Source of the DNA: Pectinophora gossypiella
Lineage: Eukaryota; Arthropoda; Insecta; Lepidoptera; Gelechiidae
Direction: 5' to 3'
NCBI RefSeq assembly: GCF_024362695.1
Contig: NC_065421.1
Coordinates: forward strand, 6,138,598 to 6,202,597
DNA: 64,000 bases
Under the pieces are notes generated by a model. It saw only the letters and a list, made by a program, of their open reading frames with translations, made no database searches and was not told the origin of the DNA. The position numbers were made by a program, and so were the translations under genes. The first letter of the stretch is position 1. Each line of letters begins with the position of its first letter. Below, piece by piece: positions 55,974 through 64,000 of the stretch.

Positions 55974-58628
55974 CAGCCGGAGTATTTTACCGCCACCGTG
56001 CGTACCAGGTGGCGCGGAAGACCTGCTGGCAAAAATAGGGTCCCTCTGTCTCATGTAAATATATCGATATTTTAACTTAATAATATTTACATGTCTTTAA
56101 TTTTGTCTATTTTATTTTACCAATGAAACATTGTTTACAGATAAGAATTGTTTTTTTAAAGTTACTTGATTATTTTATCACTTCTCTTTAATTTTGACAT
56201 TAAAATAAGTAGTATACTTAACCTTAATAACCAATATGCGCAATAAATGCGCAGAGCAATTACTTTTCTGTGTGATAGGTAATTTCACTTGACATAAGCG
56301 TAAGAGTTCATTTATTATTGCCATTCTCTTCAATGGTGGAACATTTTGTGCTACTACTTAATCACTTGTAATAACTTTAAAATTTAATGTTATGTTTGTG
56401 CATAATGAATATCATATATTGTATTCGTACAGAAGGAACGTTACGAACGCGAGAGACACGAGTGGGCCGCCAAGGCAATGATAGATCTGGCGCGGGCTGT
56501 GGGTTGCCAATATTCGGTAGGTGTTATAACTATTTATAACTATCAACTACTACATGTATTACCCAATTTTTTCTCCTTGTCCATCTTATAAGTTATCATT
56601 ATTTTATATTCAATATAATATTGATTTTATTTTCCCAAGATTTTTTGTTATATTAATTATAATTTCTTGACTGTGTACATTATTTACCTTTTAAATGTAT
56701 TAAAATTGTATGCTTCATACATAACCCACGGTTTTTCTTACAGATTTCTCAAGCTGATCTGATACCGTATGTTTTAAAGCATACGGTCACCAGGAACGCG
56801 GAAGTCGACGATTTGCGCCGAAGGAACCAGCAGCTGACGTCAGAACGTAAGTGTTTATTTATTATTGCCATTCTTTTCAATGATGGAATATTTTGTGCTA
56901 TTTCTTAATCACTTGTAATAACTTCAAATTTTAATGTATAATGAATATCATATATTGCATTCGTACAGAAGGAACGTTATGAGCGCGAGAGATGCGAGTG
57001 GGCCGCCAAGGCAATGTTAGATCTGGCGCGGGCTGTGGGCTGCCAATATTCGGTAAGTATTATAACTATCAACTACATGTATTACCCTATTTTTTTTTTC
57101 TTGTCCATCTTATAACTTATCATTATTTTATATTCAATATAATATTGATTTTATTTTCCCAAGATTTTTTGTCATATTAATTATAATTTCGTGACTGCGT
57201 TCATTATTTACCTATCAAATGTATTAAAATTGTTTTTTCAACATAACACACTGTTTTTCTTACAGATTTCTCAAGCCGAACTGATTCCGTATGTTTTAAA
57301 GCATACGGTCTCTAGAAACGCAGAAGTCGATGACTTGCGCCGTATGAACCAGCAGCTGACGTTAGAACGTAAGTGTTTATTTATTATTGCCATTCTTTTC
57401 AATGATGGAATATTTTGTGCTATTTCTTAATCACTTGTAATAACTTCAAACTTTAATGTATAATGAATATCATATATTGCATTCGTACATAAGGAACGTT
57501 AACGGCCGCCAAGGCAATGTTAGATCTGGCGCGGGCTGTGGGCTGCCAATATTCGGTAAGTGTTATAACTATTTATAACTATCAACTACTACATGTATTA
57601 CCCAATTTTTTCTCCTTGTCCATCTTATAAGTTATCATTATTTTATATTCAATATAATATTGATTTTATTTTCCCAAGATTTTTTGTCATATTAATTATA
57701 ATTTCTTGACTGTGTACATTATTTACCTATTAAATGTATTAAAATTGTATTCTTCATACATAACTCACGGTTTTTCTTACAGATTTCTCAAGCTGATCTG
57801 ATACCGTATGTTTTAAAGCATACTGTCTCCAGGAACGCTGAAGTCGACGATTTGCGACGAAGGAACCAGCAGCTGACGTCAGAACGTAAGTGTTTATTTA
57901 TTATTGCCATTCTTTTCAATGACGGAATATTTTGTGCTATTTCTTAATCACTTGTAATAACTTCAAACTTTAATGTATAATGAATATCATAATATATTGT
58001 ATTCGTACAGAAGGAACGTTACGAGCGCGAGAGACGCGAGTGGGCCGCCAAGGCAATGTTAGATCTGGCGCGGGCTGTGGGCTGCCAATATTCGGTAAGT
58101 GTTATAACAATTTATAACTATCAACTACTACACGTATTACCCAATTTTTTCTCCGTGTCCATCTTATAAGTTATCATTATTTTATATTCAATATAATATT
58201 GATTTTATTTTCCCAAGATTTTTTGTCATATTAATTATAATTTCGTGACTGCGTTCATTATTTACCTATTAAATGTGTTAAAATTGTTTTTTCAACATAA
58301 CACACTGTTTTTCTTACAGATTTCTCAGGCCGAACTGATTCCGTATGTTTTAAAGCATACGGTCTCTAGAAACGCAGAAGGCGATGACTTGCGCCGTAGG
58401 AACCAGCAGCTGACGTCAGAACGTAAGTGTTTATTTATTATTGCCATTCTTTTCAATGATGGAATATTTTGTGCTATTTCTTAATCACTTGTAATAACTT
58501 CAAACTTTAATGTATAATGAATATCATATATTGCATTCGTACAGAAGGAACGTTACGAGCGCGAGAGATGCGAGTGGGCCGCCAAGGCAATGTTAGATCT
58601 GGCGCGGGCTGTGGGCTGCCAATATTCG
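55974..58628 (+). pseudogene. B4: B-type locus with tandemly multiplied HLH exons
   Basis: Exon 2 (55974-56054, 81 nt) is open, AT-hook RWRGRPAGK. Then exon 3 and exon 4 alternate. Exon 3 copies: 56433-56516, 56969-57052, about 57492-57555, 58011-58094 and 58545-58628. Exon 4 copies: 56744-56846, 57266-57368, 57783-57885 and 58320-58422. All exon 4 copies and four of five exon 3 copies are open with intact splice sites. The third exon 3 lost its acceptor (CAT for CAG) and about 23 bases. Each exon 3 is 84 nt, not 102: six residues (RARNAL) of the basic region are missing, leaving KERYERERREW. Exon 4 ends in phase 1 and exon 3 starts in phase 0, so chaining units would shift the frame. Exons 1 and 5 are missing, so a normal product is unlikely. 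Confidence 0.7.
56400..58540 (+). repeat. Tandem array of ~525-bp units in ~1.05-kb pairs
   Basis: Unit starts lie about 536, 523, 519 and 534 bases apart. Units 1 and 3 share intron words (TTGACTGTGTACATT, CTTCATACATAAC) and exon 4 with QADLIP. Units 2 and 4 share others (GTGACTGCGTTCATT, TTTTTTCAACATAACACACT) and QAELIP. So a pair was duplicated after the first duplication. Confidence 0.85.
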
Positions 58629-58658
58629 GTAAGTATTATAACTATCAACTACATGTAT

Positions 58659-60361
58659 TACCACTCTGCGTCGAGCGGCCGTCCCGAACGGTCGTTTGTT
58701 CAGAGGTTCCGAGCTGTGCCCCGCAGCTCCCCGCGCTGCGCCCCGCAGCCCCCCGCCGCGCGCCCCGCGCCCCGTGCCGCCATTGTCTGCCGGCTACCTG
58801 CTGGCGTGACCCTGCCGCCATTCATTGAGTCAACAATAGTTCTTCTCAGAACTTGCTGGCTTATCTAAGTTTCAAGGATTTTATTTACAGTTGCATCGAT
58901 TTTAATTTTAAAACCACAGATTCGTGGTCCTCAGTGGATACCTTGCGGTGTTAACTAAGCTGAGTGGGACGTGGCCCTGGGGCGTCCGCTTGCCTCACTT
59001 TGAGGCAGGCACATTACCCGGACGGGGCTAGAACCACCGGCCTTGGGGTCTACCCTAGTCGACCCTAGCTGTCACCCGGGGTAGAGTGACCAATCTCTAC
59101 CCCTTATATTTTTCTCTTCGTGTTTCGGGGTGTAAAAACCCTCCGCACTTAGAGCATAGGAACCCTCTTGCACAATAAGATCGGCAAAGGGATACCAGCT
59201 TAGGGCACACCATAAGCACACATCTTCTTTGTTAACCCCAAGCAAAGAGGCAAAACTCACTCTTACACACCCTCGAGCAATCCCACTCGAGTTGCGAAAG
59301 TTAGCCAGCGATCGCCTCAGAGTTTCTTGCGCCGCTTATTCTCTGAGGAACGCTTTTGCTAGGCGGTAGTAATTATTATATAGCAGATTGGCCGTCCCTT
59401 AAAAATGGCCGACAGCTCCGAGCTGTGGGCCGAAATCGGTAAAATCATTTTGACGCATATCCTAGCGGATAAAAGCAGCGCGCTTTACGCTGAGATATGC
59501 CGATTAGTACCGCAAGTTGCGGCGTTAACCTTGCCTTCCGCGCCCCGCATTGATAGTGCTCGTGCCGACCGCGCGTCGTCACCCTGTCTCCCCGCGACCC
59601 CCGGCCCCGCCGCGTCTCTCGCGTCGCTTCCCGGCACTGCCCGGCCTACTGCGTCTGCCCACCCCGCCGCGTCTCTTGCATTGTCCCAATCGCGCGCTTC
59701 TTCCCCTTCCCCTGCTACCCTCCTCGCCGGTGACGATGAGGAATCGAGCGATGTTCTTATGGACGTTGCCGAGTCCGATTCGTCGTCGGAGTGTGTGGAG
59801 TTGTCCTCTTCGGAGGACATATTCACGCTCGTGGAGGGCCGTAAGGGAAAACGAGCCCGCCGTCACCGCGAATCTGAGCCTGCTAAGGTCCAGAAGACGT
59901 CCTCGGGAACGTCGATTCCCTCTTCCATCCCCGAGGCCCGTAAGGCCTCTTCCAGCCCTTCTAAGGCTCTCAATTGTAAGAGTGCCATCAGCGGCACTCA
60001 AGTACAAAAAGGTCCCACCCCTCCGCCCTTGTATATGAGGGACAAAAATAGGTGGAACGAAGTGTCCCTTCGGGCGAAAGAGGAGAACATCGTAACCACC
60101 AGCGCCCGCACGACCCAAGATGGGATCAAAATTCAAGTGCCGTCATCTTCTGAGCATAGAAAGCTCACTACAATTCTGAAAGGTAGAGGAATACAATTCC
60201 ATACCTACGCCCTCCCGGAGGAACGTATCCTCCGTATCATCATAAAGGGAATCCCTAAGGAGTGGGAAACCACTCTTGTTAAGGAGGACCTTGTTAACAA
60301 CGGTTTTCCGTTGCTTGAGGTGCACCGTATGCATAAGTACCAACAACAAAGGAACATCTAA
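58659..60361 (+). mobile_element. J2: Jockey-like LINE 5' part inserted in B4
   Basis: The B4 intron is interrupted after ATGTATTACC. A GC-rich leader (CACTCTGCGTCGAGCGGCCG and onward) leads to the ORF1 start at 59405. ORF1 breaks off at 60361, and no reverse transcriptase is seen downstream. A partial second copy lies at 62116-62828. Confidence 0.65.
59405..60361 (+). CDS. J2 ORF1: Gag-like protein, truncated, 318 aa
   Basis: The N-terminal part (MADSSELWAEIGKIILTH) is helical, then comes an Ala/Ser/Pro-rich middle with an acidic patch (DVAESDSSSECVELSSSED) and a basic stretch (GRKGKRARRHRES). Residues about 255-318 (ILRIIIKGIPKEWETTLVKE) start the PRE_C2HC region of Jockey-type ORF1. The frame stops before the zinc knuckles. 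Just downstream another frame reads CFGHKTLQC, a knuckle remnant, so a deletion or shift is likely. It is distinct from J1 ORF1. Confidence 0.7.
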   Translation: MADSSELWAEIGKIILTHILADKSSALYAEICRLVPQVAALTLPSAPRIDSARADRASSPCLPATPGPAASLASLPGTARPTASAHPAASLALSQSRASSPSPATLLAGDDEESSDVLMDVAESDSSSECVELSSSEDIFTLVEGRKGKRARRHRESEPAKVQKTSSGTSIPSSIPEARKASSSPSKALNCKSAISGTQVQKGPTPPPLYMRDKNRWNEVSLRAKEENIVTTSARTTQDGIKIQVPSSSEHRKLTTILKGRGIQFHTYALPEERILRIIIKGIPKEWETTLVKEDLVNNGFPLLEVHRMHKYQQQRNI

Positions 60362-61562
60362 GAAAGTAAAACTTATACGGTTTTTTGTTTTGGGCATAAA
60401 ACTTTGCAGTGTGAATTAATTTTATCAAGTTTCGCCACAGAAAATTCATTTATTTTTGGATTATGTTTTGCATCGTATCTACTAAATTGCACGGTATGGC
60501 ACAACACTACAGCGACACCATCATGCATCAGTCTCGTACGCCAACGTCTGATATGTAAGACACGGAAGTGACGTCAGAAGCGATGGATGTTTCTAGAACT
60601 GATTATTTAGTGCTGTATAATGAGGGTAAGGTATATCGATAAATTATGATCAAATGTACGTTATGTCTTCCTGATATATTTCCAGGACCTTCAGTGCAAA
60701 AATAATCTTACGTACTTTCATCAGTATATAGTAACTGGGACCAACGGCTTAACGTGCCTTCCGATGCACGGATAATCTTACTTCTTGGACAATCAAGTGA
60801 TCAGCCTGTGATGTCCATGTTCCTAGAAATTCCGATGTACACACACATGAACTTGACCGCGCCTGCGCGAATGAAATCTGTTACGGGATTTTATTTTACA
60901 TTCTTTCACTACAAAAATGATTGAAAATCATAACTCATCAAATTACAAAGAAAAACTTACCTTTAGCCATGGCAATTAAACGAAAAACAAATGAAGCGAC
61001 GAAAACGAAAAATTACACTTCCAGACAACTCCCAGATGATTCAAGATAGTCAAGTAGGCACGTAGGAGATGTAGCATTTTTTAACTCTTTCGTAAGGTAT
61101 CGAAGTTTATGACCGGAAGTTGCTACATCACTAAGACTCTCTAAAAACTCATAGTATGTGTACGCCAATGTCTGATATATCAGACACGTAGTGATGCAAC
61201 TAATATCATAATTACTTGTGTGATTGTTCACTGTATTTATAGGCTACTGAGATTTTAATACATTTTAAAATGTTTCAAGGAGTATATAAAAATAAAATAA
61301 AACCTTTAAAACTTAAAAATAACTATATATACATATTTTTGAAATGATTTATTTACTACAAAATAAAACATCGATATTCAATATTGCCAGCACTAGTAAA
61401 TCAACCAAGTTTAATGACGTGGCGTGTGGTGAACGATTTTGATCAAAACTCTTGGCGTTGAAAGGGTTAAAATTACTTAATTTACAATTTATCACTTTCT
61501 TTTGAAATCTTTATCATTGAACTATGTAAAAAATCCTATAATTACCATTGTTATTGTTTTAG
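60362..61562. other. Intergenic or intronic DNA between J2 and the B4 3' exons
   Basis: 60735-60835 is a minus-strand SINE piece (ACCAACGGCTTAACGTGCCT). 61140-61200 has GTCTGATATATCAGACACG, a short palindrome. 61490-61560 resembles the intron before B exon 9 (63850-63936). No gene. Confidence 0.5.
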
Positions 61563-61829
61563 GTTGATGCTGGATGATGACAGTGTGGGACTTACATTGT
61601 TGGATGTTGCCGCCCCGTCGCCCCCTCTGTAGCCACCAAATGTGTTGACATGAACTCGATGCTGAACAGTGAGGTACATTCTCATAGTGTTTTCTAAACT
61701 GTTAAACTGTTATTTTTTTGTTAAATACTACATATATTCTATACTGCATAGAACTAAGTCGGTATTTTTCTCTGTTCACAGGAGCTTCGCAATGGTTGGA
61801 GCGGAAGATTGAGAAACCATAATAATTAA
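61563..61829 (+). pseudogene. B-type exons 9 and 10, exon 9 frameshifted
   Basis: Exon 9 (61563-61673) has 111 nt against 106 in B1; it reads LDDDSVGLTLLDVAAPSPPL and then stops. Exon 10 (61782-61829) reads ELRNGWSGRLRNHNN and stops, matching ELHNGWSGRLRNHYN in B1. This is the 3' end of the B4 locus or of another copy; exons 5-8 are missing before it. Confidence 0.7.
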
Positions 61830-63211
61830 GTTATTATTTTTACATTTGGTTTATGTGTCTTTGAAATTGTATTTTTTGATAGTAAGTTTTCAATAATATA
61901 ATCTATAATAAATATATATTATTGAAATATTTTTTTATTACAATACCTACCTATTTTTCCAATTTGTAGTTATGTATTATGTTACTTTTTTAATAAACAC
62001 ACTTAGAAAAATGTCTTAAGGTTTAAGTGTACAATACTATCTAGTCTGTTCTTTTGTGTACCAATTCCTTTCCCTAATTATTAATTTCCTTCATTAGCAA
62101 CATTTCTTTATAAAATGACCCTAGCTGTCACCCGGGGTAGAGTGACCAATCTCTACCCCTTATATTTTTCTCTTCGTGTTTCGGGGTGTAAAAACCCTCC
62201 GCACTTAGAGCATAGGAACCCTCTTGCACAATAAGATCGGCAAAGGGATACCAGCTTAGGGCACACCATAAGCACACATCTTCTTTGTTAACCCCAAGCA
62301 AAGAGGCAAAATTCACTCTTACACACCCTCGAGCAATCCCACTCGAGTTGCGAAAGTTAGCCAGCGATCGCCTCAGAGTTTCTTGCGCCGCTTATTCTCT
62401 GAGGAACGCTTTTGCTAAGCGGTAGTAATTATTATATAGCAGATTGGCCGTCCCTTAAAAATGGCCGACAGCTCCGAGCTGTGGGCCGAAATCGGTAAAA
62501 TCATTTTGACGCATACCCTAGCGGATAAAAGCAGCGCGCTTTACGCTGAGATATGCCGATTAGTACCGCAAGTTGCGGCGTTAACCTTGCCTTCCGCGCC
62601 CCGCATTGATAGTGCTCGTGCCGACCGCGCGTCGTCACCCTGTCTCCCCGCGACCCCCGGCCCCGTCGCGTCTCTCGCGTCGCTTCCCGGCACTGCCCGG
62701 CCTACTGCGTCTGCCCACCCCGCCGCGTCTCTTGCATTGTCCCAATCGCGCGCTTCTTCCCTTCCCCTGCTACCCTCCTCGCCGGTGACGATGAGGAATC
62801 GAGCGATGTTCTTATGGACGTTGCCGAGTATTCTATACTGCATAGAACTAAGTCGGTATTTTTCTCTGTTCACAGGAGCTTCGCAATGGTTGGAGCGGAA
62901 GATTGAGAAACCATAATAATTAAGTTATTATTTTTACATTTGGTTTATGTGTCTTTGAAATTGTATTTTTTGATAGTAAGTTTTCAATAATATAATCTAT
63001 AATAAATATATATTATTGAAATATTTTTTTATTACAATACCTACCTATTTTTCCAATTTGTAGTTATGTATTATGTTACTTTTTTAATAAACACACTTAG
63101 AAAAATGTCTTAAGGTTTAAGTGTACAATACTATCTAGTCTGTTCTTTTGTGTACCAATTCCTTTCCCTAATTATTAATTTCCTTCATTAGCAACATTTC
63201 TTTATAAAATG
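61735..63211 (+). repeat. R - J2' - R' direct repeat structure
   Basis: R (61735-62117) is repeated almost identically as R' (62829-63211). Each holds exon 10, the 3' flank and then, without a break, intron 5 sequence of a B gene (AAGGTTTAAGTGTACAATAC as in B1 10960-10930 inverse). Between them lies J2' (62116-62828), a copy of 59061-59774 in which the J2 ORF1 is cut after about 122 codons. Confidence 0.85.
62116..62828 (+). mobile_element. J2', partial duplicate of J2
   Basis: Nearly identical to 59061-59774: leader from CCCTAGCTGTCACCCGGGG, ORF1 start at 62461 and the first ~122 codons. One base is missing near 62761 and the frame changes. It ends inside ORF1 without poly-A, so it was copied as DNA together with the locus, not by retrotransposition. 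Confidence 0.8.
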
Positions 63212-63287
63212 CACCAATATTATTCGTGAATCGTCTTCTAAATCATCCCTCAAAGTTATCGTCACACCCTATATGTATCTGTTTTAG

Positions 63288-64000
63288 GAGGCAGCTGGGG
63301 ACTCATGGTTTCTCTGGTCCCCGATTTCTGCCGAGCGCACACCGCCAGACATCATCGTGGCCCAACCTGTCGTCCCAGTGGCCCAGGGTATGTCCCAAAG
63401 TTTCATCTTATTTACATCAATTTGTAGTTTGTTTTGAATTACTACTTTTATTTATTGATTTTCTGTTTCATTTAAAAAGGGCTTAAAATTTTATTTTCTG
63501 GTTCCTGACTTTTTTTTTATTTTGATACGTGTACTTAACTATATATTTGTACTTTGTGTTGTAGGGTCTGCCCAGTTGACATCAGCTGAAGACCCTTGGG
63601 ACCTCAGCAACATTATTTTGGATGACACAAGGGTATTTGTACGTTTTTTCTATAGAATGCTATTAATTCTGTAATTATTTTCATATTTATGCAAATACAA
63701 TACTCATTGCATTTTTTTTCTTTGTCTAGAGAACCTGATGATTAGCAATATTGAAGAAAAAGACTTTTTAAAAATGTATTTAGGTTAGTTTAGGTGATAA
63801 TAAACTTGCAAGTGAAGAAGCATTGTTTACAGTTAAGTTTTGTTATTTTTCTTTTGGAAATTCCTTGATAATCAATTTATCACTTTTATTTAATTTCTTT
63901 TGATGTAGATTTAGTTCCTACTAATTATTGTTTTAGGTTCATCAGGCTGGGTGATATGTGTATATGTTTGGTTATGGATATGTTTCGTGTTTTACAAGAT
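63288..64000 (+). CDS. B-type gene 3' half, exons 6-9, running off the window
   Basis: Exon 6 (63288-63387; EAAGDSWFLWSPISAERTPP), exon 7 (63565-63632; SAEDPWDLSNIILDDTR), exon 8 (63732-63775, 44 nt as in B1) and the start of exon 9 (63937; FIRLGDM) keep B1 lengths, phases and splice sites and are open. Exons 1-5 are not present upstream in this order: intron 5 is joined to the R' repeat. It could be spliced from B4 exon copies only across missing exon 5, so it is probably part of a rearranged locus. Confidence 0.55.

Noticed and set aside
59579..60136. 185-codon minus-strand frame
   Set aside because: Opposite-strand shadow of the J2 ORF1.
1..64000. W-chromosome or sex-determining locus
   Set aside because: Repeat density fits, but nothing in the sequence shows sex linkage and no known sex-determining gene was recognised.
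1..64000. piRNA cluster
   Set aside because: Dense mixed transposon fragments would fit, but orientation is mixed and there is no small-RNA evidence.

Overview
The window looks like nuclear DNA of a moth or butterfly (Lepidoptera). It is AT-rich, has short spliced exons with GT/AG borders, and is full of lepidopteran-type repeats: tRNA-headed SINEs, RTE, CR1 and Jockey-type LINE pieces, a Penelope-like element, a mariner relic and long-inverted-repeat MITEs. There are no bacterial features. I cannot name the species.

The main content is a cluster of duplicated, multi-exon genes of one family. I recognise no named orthologue. Two copies are open in every exon by hand reading. Gene A1 (+, 5189-7056) has 9 exons and 235 aa. 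Gene B1 (-, 13729-9913) has 10 exons and 264 aa. Both begin with a tiny first exon, then an AT-hook exon (RKRGRP or RRRGRP). Next come two exons that read as a basic helix-loop-helix with ERERR in the basic region; in B1 a leucine heptad follows (Max/Myc-like layout). The tail is acidic and hydrophobic, like an activation domain. The likely role is a DNA-binding transcription regulator; this is inference from motifs.

Broken or partial relatives are A2 (22476-24530, stop in the basic region), A3 (-, 29454-28462), B2 fused to A4 (42848-45092), B3 (-, 49540-47815), and a rearranged B4 locus (55974-61829) with a second B copy running off the end (63288-64000). B4 holds four and a half tandem copies of the two HLH exons. 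Two smaller spliced genes, D (35577-38245) and C (38901-39500), share the exon-3 splice signal and look like distant relatives. A C-like promoter also lies at 1-170 (-).

A recurring intergenic block (F1 2940-4310, F2 16240-22240, F3 53620-54875) sits between a B-type promoter on the minus strand and an A- or B-type gene on the plus strand. The duplicating unit is therefore probably a head-to-head gene pair.

Both intact genes carry a sense insertion of the same gag-only Jockey-like element (J1) between TATA box and start codon, each with its own 9-bp target duplication. Other notable elements are a 3.46-kb DNA transposon with perfect 40-bp inverted repeats inserted in a LINE tail (30601-34064), a small TIR element with a THAP-like exon (16998-17955), and a 3.6-kb stretch whose ends are studded with a CACYGAAATGATA motif (49686-53302). 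Exon borders were read by eye, not supported by transcripts.
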